A stretch of DNA of 22,735 nucleotides from a virus: positions 1 through 22,735 of the IMG/VR virus record IMGVR_UViG_3300030103_000510. One strand, given 5' to 3'. A program made the position numbers and the translations under genes. The notes beneath the pieces were generated by a model, which did not search any database, was not told where the DNA came from, and was given only the letters and a program-made list of their open reading frames with translations. Below, piece after piece: positions 9,501-16,240 of this stretch; the first letter of the stretch is position 1; every line of letters starts with the position of its first letter.

Positions 9501-10374
9501 GCATTGGAGAAAAGTTACCAAACCTAGATTGTGTAGTAGGAGTTCTTACCCCACAGAATATCTTATTATTAAAAGTACCAGTTTCATCCCAGTCAATACT
9601 AAATACATCTTCAGGATTAGAACCATCTCTACCTATTTCTCTTGCAAGTTCACTATCTGTATATCTATCTGCTTCTAATAGTCTGTTTATAAGATTACTA
9701 TCTTTTTGTCCTTTGTAATATAAAGCTACCTTTGCACCCGTGTAGTTTTTAAGTAGTAAATCTCCTATTGCATATCCTGCAAAATCAGGTTTTGTAGGAA
9801 TCTTTTCATTAGAAAATATAAATACACCTTTTAATTGTTGATGCGTACCAAGACTCCTTAACTGTGACCATACAAGTTTACTATTAACACGAACACCACC
9901 AATATTATTTGCAGAATCTCTTTTGGTAAAAATTAAAGGTATTGTTTCACCAATAACAGCTAGTTCCTGTAAAGAATTAAACCCTGATTGTGGTGCAAAT
10001 CTTTTAACAGATTGTGCTCCTTCTGTCTGTAAACTAGGTGGAGTTTTAGGTGCTTTTGGCTTTGGTCTTAAGGCATTGGAAATATAAGTCAAGGCAACAC
10101 CTATGGCAACAACACCATAAAAACCAATACTTACTCCACCAAAAATTAAAGGAGCTATTGGCACTGCTGGCATATTTACAATATTAGGAATCAGATCATA
10201 TTCTTTTCTTCTCTTACCACTAACAGATTCAGCTAAATATATAAACTGCCAATATTCTTCCTCTGTTATTTCTAAGGCTTCACAAAGTTGGATTTCATAG
10301 GGTAATAACGCTCTACGACCTCCAAATACCCTAGAGGACTCCATCTTACCTCCGACTCTCCGCAACTCAGCCAT
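6541..10374 (-). CDS. Central tail tip / host specificity protein, lambda gpJ-like
   Basis: 1277 residues, by far the largest complete protein. Residues 69-102 are strongly hydrophobic and gly-rich (PLIFGGVSIGFYGVVAIGVA) and are followed by LRPKPKAPK, similar to the gpI-like region that precedes gpJ in lambdoid phages. Residues about 118-185 (FNSLQELAVIGETIPLIFTK ... GGVRVN) match the start of tip attachment proteins, where an N-terminal PVVYG-type motif is typical. The middle carries a GSGYTF-type beta motif (about residue 785). The C-terminal part (LAPGDYIRLHSEA, about 1160-1180) resembles the hub-like end of these proteins. The start is uncertain: ATG at 10374 overlaps the upstream gene by 103 bases, while the Met codon at 10344 is preceded by a better site, GGAGG four bases upstream. 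Probably forms the tail tip and carries the fibres. Confidence 0.8.
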   Translation of the reverse strand: MAELRRVGGKMESSRVFGGRRALLPYEIQLCEALEITEEEYWQFIYLAESVSGKRRKEYDLIPNIVNMPAVPIAPLIFGGVSIGFYGVVAIGVALTYISNALRPKPKAPKTPPSLQTEGAQSVKRFAPQSGFNSLQELAVIGETIPLIFTKRDSANNIGGVRVNSKLVWSQLRSLGTHQQLKGVFIFSNEKIPTKPDFAGYAIGDLLLKNYTGAKVALYYKGQKDSNLINRLLEADRYTDSELAREIGRDGSNPEDVFSIDWDETGTFNNKIFCGVRTPTTQSRFGNFSPMPNQMRYQLSYELILKGKDASNKSDIDKKRRKIAKYYPRYAGFEEHQGQVKTGRITLSKGDKVRYTINDMNPVDDVPGDFNPWGLQDVKTAVDSDRERIDDNISIGESYMIGSALAICTEIQQERLWAEGTLKNFDFKITDIGADSTSELEIRGTNDGFRSTHAPWELNTLQRVAVASITNNRDCDVTEIGLKSKVFKQITGFPNVNSHPGGLSYSNPSGTLKSYQNDNGNIGLGPLNKYVSRYSFFRLQARKANTTDDFVTIDNGKPFAIKGRTPQFQYNFIRINHPKSQYEFRFIPYPGNEIKRSFIDNKNSRIRLLRSNAPLQQDTSGEFGIRYAGFDVVLTGGDVSNSEWYLGQVPDTATELTGLAVNSTGFINDNNNTWTTTDEKYSTGTPRFFVSSWAFIEYVFYFHYDGKYLGEVSWGGNLDDIIYYESDLVRYILGERKESFSDDFMGGFGDLYVIKRQTLLPSGSSIVHTSENVELITSRGSGSGAKVTIQLFNTGAAAWFLTDPGSGYTFESTVNVPAVSGGGQSFAGFDNIQTLISGQAFVTDPWPDNEIGDAVRNRNLLPYGAIADFISFEAEVPSHMEEPEHEIVYVNEQVKGAGNFMNYKDLTVSGIRINSSKEFSSFSQLSAYFKEGLHIKNLIDGTIGSTNLFPDIVFSLLTDPLIGAGDLIGARSVDEDRMKIASQFCKANKLFWDGVIVEEKNLREFIFQNAQYCLLDFTVLGGRFSLFPSVPFNPETFLIDPTQKPFIKALFTDGNTKNLQVSFLSAEERQDFRGFASYRHETENGFAETKVVNRKLISTSDNDPRESFDMSIFCTSATHAQVFLDYALKVRNKVDHGITFDTTPQAAMHLAPGDYIRLHSEATHTNRFANGVITQDGEIQSQVNVTNGTQIMFWKPGDTSVSDVVAIEITDGKAASRFRGCVFTVPDNSVSDRVYKIEAISYGEDGLINISGSYAPLNADGTLAIMNYTPTDIVSIL

Positions 10375-10661
10375 CCTTCTCCCCAGTAAACAGCAAGCCC
10401 ATAACCTTCATTTGATTTGCATAGCCCAACTGTACCTATCTTACTGTGTTCTGTCGGGTTTCCCCATTTATTAAGTTCTTCTTTGAATATTTGATATTCT
10501 CTTTTACGAAACCTTTTATACCAATCCCTAGTAGGTTCTGGAGTCTTTATACCATAACTGGCTAATACAGTTTTTGCTAAAGATAAACAATCAGCAGCAC
10601 CATGCTTGATAGGATCAGCACCTAAACGGTATGGCATGCCAATAAGATGTACAGGCTTCAT
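10272..10661 (-). CDS. NlpC/P60-like tail tip protein, lambda gpK-like (possibly inactive)
   Basis: 129 residues. The segment GADPIKHGAADCLSLAKTVL (residues 14-33) has the Asp-Cys nucleophile motif of NlpC/P60 cysteine peptidases, with Cys25 as the candidate. In the family a His at the start of a later H-V-G-I-Y strand completes the active site; the matching strand here reads GYGLAVYWGEGWLSCG (86-101) with no His, so peptidase activity is doubtful. The gene overlaps its upstream neighbour by ATGA and its last 103 bases also encode the start of the gpJ-like protein. In lambda-type tails gpK sits exactly here, between the small tip genes and gpI/gpJ, and acts in tip assembly or cell wall penetration. 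Confidence 0.6.
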   Translation of the reverse strand: MKPVHLIGMPYRLGADPIKHGAADCLSLAKTVLASYGIKTPEPTRDWYKRFRKREYQIFKEELNKWGNPTEHSKIGTVGLCKSNEGYGLAVYWGEGWLSCGESEVRWSPLGYLEVVERYYPMKSNFVKP

Positions 10662-11179
10662 CTATTCTGTATATCTCCAGTTACAGGTAACGCTCCAACA
10701 ATACTTGTAGTTAAACGTCTGTTAGGTGCAGTCGTACCAACAGCATCAATAGAACTGCTTAACAAAACTTCAATAGTTTCTGCATCGTAGGACAAAGAAG
10801 CTGCTAACCAGTTATCTCTTGTCAAAAAGTTATTACCGTATATTTGTTCTGGAATCATGGTATCTGGATTTACTTTTGATACAAATATTTCAACACTATA
10901 TTTATTTGTTATAGCTTCCTGTGCATGAGACATAGATACCTGATTGTTAGCAAGAACTAAAGCAGCTTCTAAATTATCTCCTGAGTTATTTTTTGCAGCA
11001 CCCTGATATATGAAATTTAAAAACAGGTAATCAGAAATAGCAGGATCACCAGGGAATTGAAAAGATATTTTGCTTTCGTTGAGATTATCTGGATTTTGTT
11101 TTCCATTCTGATAACGTCTTTGCACGTTACCATCTTTATCAATAATCTTGATAAACGTAGTGATAGCAGTGAGACTCAT
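10658..11179 (-). CDS. Tail tip protein between tape measure and NlpC/P60-like gene
   Basis: 173 residues, ATG overlapping the TGA of the tape measure gene (ATGA). The N-terminal half is beta-rich (TTFIKIIDKDGNVQRRY, ISFQFPGDPAISDYLFLNFI), followed by ALVLANNQVSMSHAQEA and a C-terminal IEVLLSSSIDAVGTTAPNRR motif. A valine- and serine-rich strand ending in a Pro-Asn-Arg-Arg sequence recalls the DUF1833 / lambda gpL-gpM class of distal tail proteins, but I cannot align it confidently. Gene order (tape measure, this gene, gpK-like, gpJ-like) is the main support for a tail tip role. Confidence 0.5.
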   Translation of the reverse strand: MSLTAITTFIKIIDKDGNVQRRYQNGKQNPDNLNESKISFQFPGDPAISDYLFLNFIYQGAAKNNSGDNLEAALVLANNQVSMSHAQEAITNKYSVEIFVSKVNPDTMIPEQIYGNNFLTRDNWLAASLSYDAETIEVLLSSSIDAVGTTAPNRRLTTSIVGALPVTGDIQNR

Positions 11180-13719
11180 ATACCTATCTTAGCTCTGGAA
11201 CTTCTTGAGTTCTTAAGAGTATTTAATGTGCGTGACTGTCCTAAAGTAGCACCTTGTTTTGCAGCAGCATTTATTATCTGAGGAACAGAATCTTTTGGAA
11301 CGTATTCATCTCCATTGAAGTTAAGGACAGGGCCAGTATATTCAACGATTGTGTTACCAGAAGAACCTGCAACTGTACCAGAAGCACCAGAACCACCTGG
11401 AATGACAGCACCACCTCTAGCACCTGCGGAATATCTAGCCATCGCTCCATCCATCTTGGAGGACGGGATAACGTATTCTGGTTCACCACCTTCACCAATC
11501 ATTCCAAGAGTAGGAGAACTGACGACTCCACCGTATTGAAAAGCTTTGAAACTACCAGAACGAAGATAACCACCTTGTTCTCCAAAGAAACCACCAAACA
11601 TAGCACTGAAGGCTCTGTTTAAGAACAATGAAGCTAATTGTCTAGCTATACCTGATAATGATTCACTTAATGTTTTTGTACCATCTATAAGACCCATTAC
11701 AGCATCAGTCATTCCTGTTGATAATAAATCTTTTATTTGTTGCTGTAGATTTAGCTGTTCTGTAAGAGCATCACGTTTCTTAATTTGTTTTAAAATATCA
11801 GCCTCAGTTACAGATAAATTATCTTTGTTGAGTTTAACTTGCTCTGCAAATATTTCTTTTGCTTCTTTCTGTTGTAAAGCAGCTTTACTTCCTATTTGTA
11901 AAGATCTCTCAAGGAGCTTTCTTTCTTCTTGTAATTCCTCAAGTTTACTAACTTTAGTAGAACGAATATTATTAAATGAATCTGCAAAATTTAGCTCAGG
12001 TTCTGGCAGTAATGAATTAGATCTTTCTAAAAATTTAGTTAAATTCTTATTAGAAAAACCACCAACAGGAACACCTTGAACTTGTAAATTTGATGGATTT
12101 ATAATACCACCAATCCTACTTTTATTTTGAGGTGATATTGGATTAAGACTAGAACCAGGAGAACCTAAATCTAACTCTTTTAATATTTGTCCATATTCTT
12201 TAGGATTAACTTTTCTTAATTCAGATAAACTTTGATCCAAAGCTTTAACTGTATTGGCTTTTCCAACTACTTTATTAAGTATTTTAATTAAAGTTGTTAA
12301 TGGACCTGCAATAAATAATTCCATTTGTGTTCTCAAAATACCAAATTCTCTTGCCATCTCTCTTGATGAATCACCAAGTTTTTGTAATTGACCTAAACCT
12401 GTAGGGCCAAGAACACGAGTTAATTCTTTAGATAAAAGTGTTGCTAATTGTGTTTCCTTACCTTGCTTTTGTAAAGCTAAAGCTTGTTGTTCAATGGCTT
12501 CACTACTAAACAATGATCTTTGTTGCATTAAATCAATAGTGCCAGAAGTAGTTCTTACAGCTTCACCCAATTCTCTTGCACTTGTCGCTAATTGACCTAA
12601 AGAATTTACGGCAGCAGTAGCAGCAATAGAACCAGCAAAACCTCCTCCAGGACTAAATCGTTCTCCGATATTTCCGCCAATACCACCAGCTAAAGCTTGA
12701 ATAGGTCCACCGCCAAATAATAATGGAAAACCACCACCAATTAATGTGCTTTGTGTAATCCTTTGATTACGTCTTTGTTTCTTTTCAGAAGAAATTAAAT
12801 TTCGTTGTGTTTCAGAATTTATTTGTTTTGCTAAAGCTAATTCTTCTTTTTGTATCTCAACTCCTACTCTTTTTAAATTATTTATTAATTCATTTTTTTT
12901 AACTTCACCTAAAGAAGAATCATTAATTCGCTGTAAAATATTTGCTCTTTGTTCTTCTATGGCTTTAATTCTACTCGCATTGCTTGTAGATACTTTTGGT
13001 TCTGATTTTGGTTTTTCTAATTGTGTTGACTCTAAAGTTTTATTAACTTCAGCAATTCTTTGTTGTAACTCTTTAAATTCTTGACTATTTATATTTACTT
13101 TATTCTTAAGGGCTTCGAGTCTGTTTATATAATTGTTAATTCCATCTACTGACTGTGTAAAATCTTCATTTAATATATTCGTAACTAAATCTTTAGTTCC
13201 ACCTTTACCACCTGTAGCAAGTCTCTTGCTTTCATCTCCTAACCTTTTATTTCTATCCTGAAATAAAGCTTGTTCACCTCTTTGTACTGCTGCAAGTGTA
13301 GATGTATATTCTGAATTACTTCTTGTTAAACCTTTTAATCTATCTCTAAGTGCTGAAACCTGTGTACTGATTTTATTAGTAGAACCTGCAAAACCTCTTT
13401 GTGCTCCATCTGCTGTACTTATTTTTCTAACATATTCATTTAAAGCTTTATTTGCATTATTTAATGCAGTGATTTGTCTTTTTAATTGTGGACTTGCATC
13501 ATCTCTAATCTGACGATCTTGATTAGTGCTTGTATTTCTTCCTGTACCTCTTATATTTCTTGATCTTGTTCTTACTCTTCCTAAATTTATAGATGTCTGA
13601 CTTAATTTTCGTGCCTTTCTCTGTATAAGACCTAAACCTTTAAGTATTCTTTTTATAGATTGCTCAAATTGTTTTGTGTCACCAACCAGTAATACCGTTT
13701 CTTTATATGGAGCAGCCAC
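11176..13719 (-). CDS. Tail tape measure protein (lambda gpH-like)
   Basis: 847 residues. It sets tail length and occupies the tube lumen before DNA ejection. The N-terminal 315 residues are highly charged and helical (KRILKGLGLIQRKARKLSQ and long Gln/Lys/Glu-rich coiled-coil stretches). Residues about 320-375 are gly-rich and hydrophobic (TLIGGGFPLLFGGGPIQALA ... FAGSIAATAAV), the usual membrane-active part. A second helical region follows. Near residue 740 the motif YGGVVSSPTLGMIGEGGEPE plus YVIPSSKM is a hallmark of tape measure C-termini. By the usual proportionality of about 0.15 nm per residue, the tail would be near 125 nm. Start chosen at GTG 13719 (GTG GCT GCT CCA), which begins 47 bases after the chaperone fusion ends; no ATG lies nearby and the Shine-Dalgarno is weak. 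Confidence 0.88.
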   Translation of the reverse strand: MAAPYKETVLLVGDTKQFEQSIKRILKGLGLIQRKARKLSQTSINLGRVRTRSRNIRGTGRNTSTNQDRQIRDDASPQLKRQITALNNANKALNEYVRKISTADGAQRGFAGSTNKISTQVSALRDRLKGLTRSNSEYTSTLAAVQRGEQALFQDRNKRLGDESKRLATGGKGGTKDLVTNILNEDFTQSVDGINNYINRLEALKNKVNINSQEFKELQQRIAEVNKTLESTQLEKPKSEPKVSTSNASRIKAIEEQRANILQRINDSSLGEVKKNELINNLKRVGVEIQKEELALAKQINSETQRNLISSEKKQRRNQRITQSTLIGGGFPLLFGGGPIQALAGGIGGNIGERFSPGGGFAGSIAATAAVNSLGQLATSARELGEAVRTTSGTIDLMQQRSLFSSEAIEQQALALQKQGKETQLATLLSKELTRVLGPTGLGQLQKLGDSSREMAREFGILRTQMELFIAGPLTTLIKILNKVVGKANTVKALDQSLSELRKVNPKEYGQILKELDLGSPGSSLNPISPQNKSRIGGIINPSNLQVQGVPVGGFSNKNLTKFLERSNSLLPEPELNFADSFNNIRSTKVSKLEELQEERKLLERSLQIGSKAALQQKEAKEIFAEQVKLNKDNLSVTEADILKQIKKRDALTEQLNLQQQIKDLLSTGMTDAVMGLIDGTKTLSESLSGIARQLASLFLNRAFSAMFGGFFGEQGGYLRSGSFKAFQYGGVVSSPTLGMIGEGGEPEYVIPSSKMDGAMARYSAGARGGAVIPGGSGASGTVAGSSGNTIVEYTGPVLNFNGDEYVPKDSVPQIINAAAKQGATLGQSRTLNTLKNSRSSRAKIGI

Positions 13720-13766
13720 TACTTTTCTTATTACTGTTGTTTATATCTTAAAGCAAAATATGAATT

Positions 13767-14296
13767 TTACCTACGTCTTTTTATCTTTTGCATTTCTTTT
13801 TCCTGATCTTCATTTAATACCTGAAAATATGCACTCCAACCTAACACTTCTTCAAGAGTCATTTTTCTAACATCAGATAAACTCATTCCCAACTCTTTTG
13901 CTATACCAAACTGCAACATCATTAAGTTATCTTTACGCAGTTCAGCACTTAATCTTTTGGGTCAATAGGTTCTTCTTCCTCCTGAATAATACTTAGCATT
14001 AACTTTTGTAAATCACTATCTCTCACTTCATTTTTTAAAATATCAATCTCACCAAGTTGGAACAATTTTTCACCAGTTTCATCCTGTGCTTTTGTTAACA
14101 ATAAACGTAAAGCAAATTCATTTGTATCATCACCTTTAGCCATTTTTAAAGCTCTTTCCTTTTCAGCAAGAGTTAAAGGTGTTACCCACATTTCAAAAAC
14201 AGTTCCATCAGATAAACTAACTTCTTTTTTTGTTGCCTCTAGGTTTGCAGCTTTACGCAAACGATCAATCGCTCGCATGGTCTTGTTTGATGCCAT
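13767..14296 (-). CDS. Tail assembly chaperone fusion gpGT made by -1 frameshift
   Basis: Reading frame 0 runs from ATG 14296 to the heptamer C-CCA-AAA (13961-13955). A -1 slip there continues as AGA TTA AGT ... to TAA at 13767-13769, adding 62 residues that start RLSAELRKDNLMMLQFGIAK and contain DVRKMTLEEVLGWSAYF. That tail looks like the gpT part of chaperones (hydrophobic helix, then LSxxEVxxWxAYF). The full fusion is 176 residues. The extension has no start codon of its own near its beginning and lies between the gpG-like gene and the tape measure gene, the classical place for gpGT, which binds the tape measure and recruits tube subunits. This product is predicted, not proven. Confidence 0.8.
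13921..13983 (-). other. Programmed -1 ribosomal frameshift site
   Basis: The heptamer CCCAAAA (13961-13955) is in the correct phase X-XXY-YYZ (frame 0 codons CCA AAA, followed by GAT TAA). Slipping gives CCC AAA and opens the gpT-like frame. An internal Shine-Dalgarno-like AGGAGG (13983-13978) lies 16 bases upstream, and a perfect 7-bp inverted repeat, ATTAAGT (13953-13947) with ACTTAAT (13927-13921), 19-base loop, lies one base downstream. The repeat is AT-rich, so its effect is uncertain. Confidence 0.8.
13949..14296 (-). CDS. Tail assembly chaperone, lambda gpG-like
   Basis: 115 residues, the unshifted product. It starts MASNKTMRAIDRLRKAANLE, followed by VSLSDGTVFEMWVTPLTLAE, a helical ERALKMAK segment and an acidic C-terminus (EEEEPIDPKD). 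Size, the beta-hairpin with FEMWVTPLT, and position between major tail protein and tape measure fit a gpG-type chaperone. The acidic end overlaps the slippery heptamer. A 54-base AT-rich spacer with a possible promoter separates it from the major tail protein gene. No Shine-Dalgarno is evident before ATG. Confidence 0.75.
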   Translation of the reverse strand: MASNKTMRAIDRLRKAANLEATKKEVSLSDGTVFEMWVTPLTLAEKERALKMAKGDDTNEFALRLLLTKAQDETGEKLFQLGEIDILKNEVRDSDLQKLMLSIIQEEEEPIDPKD

Positions 14297-14319
14297 AAAT
14301 TATATTTATTTACTATTAT

Positions 14320-14347
14320 ATTATATTATTTCTATATAAAATATCAA
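14320..14347 (-). promoter_or_regulatory. Possible sigma-70-type promoter before the chaperone gene
   Basis: On the minus strand TTGATA (14347-14342), a 16-base spacer and TATAAT (14325-14320) lie 24 bases before ATG 14296. The match is close to consensus, and the 54-base spacer is longer than most intergenic gaps here. The whole stretch is extremely AT-rich, so chance is a real alternative. Confidence 0.35.
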
Positions 14348-14350
14348 TAA

Positions 14351-15121
14351 TTATGATTTAGATAAATCAAATGTAGGCTGTGCAGAAGGTCTGAACTCTA
14401 CATTTACTGATTGTGGATCGTCAGGATTAACACTGAATCCAGCAGATGTTAATGTCGCATCAAAACTTATAAAACGACTTAATGTATCACTGACAGTACC
14501 GCCAGTAAACACCTGATCTATATAAAGCTTAAATGAAGCACCCACCTGTTGTCTCTGTAAAACGTCCTTAATCATTCTGTTAGCAAGGGTTGTATCTTCA
14601 TCTGTCATATAAACAGTTGCAGAACCAGAACCATCACCAAAACCTGATATAAACTTTCTAAATGGAACAAACTGACCTGGAGTTCCTCCAATAGTTGTTA
14701 CATCAATTTCATCTCTAGTTATTTCAAAAGTCCATTCTCTAACCTGAGAAACACTCTCATGGGAACCATAAGCAATTTGGAATACATTTGGAGAAGCAGC
14801 AGTTCCTGTATCTGTAATATCAACAGCAGAACCACCGTTGGTAGCAGAAACTGTCAATGCTCCTGTTGCAGCAGTATAAGTTTTAATAAAAAAAGTATCT
14901 GAAGTAGTCAGGCCAGCAGGTAAGGTACCCGTACCAGCAGCACCTGTCTGTGAATTAACAACAGAGAATTTAACAGGATCTCCTGCTTCAAAATTTAAAA
15001 AAGGATCGATTGTAATTGTTTCCGTACCGATAGTAACGTCACTTGAGTTAAAAGTTCCAATAGTACCAGCAGGTTTATAGTAAAGAGCACCAGAGGTACC
15101 AGATAAACAAGTAGCTGCCAT
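14351..15121 (-). CDS. Major tail (tube) protein
   Basis: 256 residues, ATG at 15121. Presumed subunit of the tail tube. A short N-terminal strand segment (MAATCLSGTSGALYYKPAG) is followed by an inserted beta domain (about residues 30-110: FEAGDPVKFSVVN, GTLPAGL, FFIKTYTAATGALTVSATNG, AVDITDTG). The core is VREWTFEITRDEIDVTTIGG, a gly-rich GDGSGSATVYMTDED strand pair and a C-terminal RFISFDATLTSAGFSVNPDD plus VNVEFRPSAQPTF, the pattern of gpV-type tube proteins. Position between tail terminator and chaperones is diagnostic. Two other genes (5636-6091 and 4775-5635) show the same core. The upstream 49-base gap holds a small 5-bp hairpin, ACCTA-TAAT-TAGGT (15149-15136), of unknown meaning; no ribosome binding site is evident. 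Confidence 0.8.
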   Translation of the reverse strand: MAATCLSGTSGALYYKPAGTIGTFNSSDVTIGTETITIDPFLNFEAGDPVKFSVVNSQTGAAGTGTLPAGLTTSDTFFIKTYTAATGALTVSATNGGSAVDITDTGTAASPNVFQIAYGSHESVSQVREWTFEITRDEIDVTTIGGTPGQFVPFRKFISGFGDGSGSATVYMTDEDTTLANRMIKDVLQRQQVGASFKLYIDQVFTGGTVSDTLSRFISFDATLTSAGFSVNPDDPQSVNVEFRPSAQPTFDLSKS

Positions 15122-15170
15122 AACGTAAATGAAAGACCTAATTATAGGTTAGCAGATTTTGGTAATTTGT

Positions 15171-15602
15171 TTAGCTTAAGACAGTAGCAACATAAGAAGT
15201 ATCTATTCTTCCTTCAAATAAAGGAGGACTTTCTGTTGTAGAAAAAGATGGACCTTGTATGTTTCCAGTTTTAAAATAAACACCCGTATTAGTTTTAGCA
15301 GCATTATTTAAAGTCTCTAAGACATTAACAGCAGTAGTAACAAGGGTTTGATTTCTTGCTGGTCCTTTACCTTTTTCAGAATAAACACGAATGATAATTG
15401 CACCTCTTGCTGTATCAACACTGGAAGTAAGAGTTACTTCATTTGTAATTCCAAAAGTAATATTTACTCGTACATATTCTGTAACACTTCCAACTGGTGC
15501 AGCAGTAATATTATCAAAGAAAACAGGAACAGAAGGTGATAACCCAGAAAATGCTGTAAGCATAGGATTTTCAACGGCTGCTCTAATAGATTGATAATTC
15601 AT
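15171..15602 (-). CDS. Tail terminator / minor tail protein U-like (DUF4128-type)
   Basis: 143 residues, ATG overlapping the preceding TGA (ATGA). It caps the top of the tail tube and joins it to the head in the lambda gpU class. Visible features: VPVFFDNITAAPVGSVTEYV near residue 25, a beta hairpin VRVNITFGITNEVTLTSSVD, ARGAIIIRVYSEKGKGPARN, helix LVTTAVNVLETLNN, and a final strand GRIDTSYVATVLS. The order -- N-terminal helix, a strand, an R-G-x-I-I-I-R-V-Y strand, then a helix with ETLNN -- fits the DUF4128/gpU fold, judged by eye. Neighbours (gp10-like gene before, tube protein after) agree. Confidence 0.65.
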   Translation of the reverse strand: MNYQSIRAAVENPMLTAFSGLSPSVPVFFDNITAAPVGSVTEYVRVNITFGITNEVTLTSSVDTARGAIIIRVYSEKGKGPARNQTLVTTAVNVLETLNNAAKTNTGVYFKTGNIQGPSFSTTESPPLFEGRIDTSYVATVLS

Positions 15603-16240
15603 TTTGTTTTAAATCCTAATTTAATTCCTCTTGTTACTGAATTACGCAAAGCACCACCATCAAGATAAGTTTTGTACCAATCTAACGGAGCAGTTATTTG
15701 TGAACCACCTGCTCCCAAAGCAATATCTCCTCTTAATGTTTCTACCTCGTGATCTCTAGTACCAGATTTAGCATCTCCTAAAGGACTTCTTCCTTTACCT
15801 GATCTTGGAAAATTTGGCCTAAAAAATTTACCTTTTTGTAAATCCATTGCATAAGGTGCGTAAGAAGTTGAATTACTTATTTCTATTTTCTTTACTCTGC
15901 TAGCAACTTCTTTACTAGGTTCTAAATTTGGAATATTACTAATTTTATAAGGGTAAGAACCTTTAGAACCTGGATCAATTCCACCACTAATAGCTTCAGC
16001 TTGCCAATTATTTCTAAAAGTACCATCCCAATAAGGACCAGCTTCAGCTAATTCATTCATTACAATTACTGTTGCTTCTCTTAATCCTTGATTAAATTTT
16101 TCAATAACTTCAGGTTTTAAAGATCTAGCATCCCTTCTTTGTGTTCCAAATAGCCTTCTTCCACGTGGGGTAATAGATGGTTGTGAAACATCTCTTACTT
16201 GATATGTACTGCCATCAGATAATTTAATTTCTTTTGCCAT
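15599..16240 (-). CDS. HK97 gp10-like neck protein
   Basis: 213 residues; its ATG overlaps the upstream TAA (TAATG). Near residues 68-80 it has GPYWDGTFRNNWQAEA, the W-x-G-x-x-x-x-x-W strand region expected in HK97 gp10 relatives. Near 122-140 it has SNSTSYAPYAMDLQKGKFFR, like the family's conserved Y-A-x-x-x-E-x-G motif, except that Glu is replaced by Gln in this copy. The N-terminal 35 residues (RGRRLFGTQRRDARSLKPEV) are basic and may be flexible. It would act at the head-tail interface. Another minor tail or completion role is possible. Confidence 0.6.
   Translation of the reverse strand: MAKEIKLSDGSTYQVRDVSQPSITPRGRRLFGTQRRDARSLKPEVIEKFNQGLREATVIVMNELAEAGPYWDGTFRNNWQAEAISGGIDPGSKGSYPYKISNIPNLEPSKEVASRVKKIEISNSTSYAPYAMDLQKGKFFRPNFPRSGKGRSPLGDAKSGTRDHEVETLRGDIALGAGGSQITAPLDWYKTYLDGGALRNSVTRGIKLGFKTK

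Noticed and set aside
11254-11622. Overlapping frames on both strands near the tape measure C-terminus
   Set aside because: Ser/Thr/Cys-rich shadows of the gly-rich end of the tape measure protein.
13720-13948. Non-coding gap between chaperone and tape measure
   Set aside because: It is mostly the -1 frame extension of the chaperone (to 13767); only 47 bases remain non-coding.
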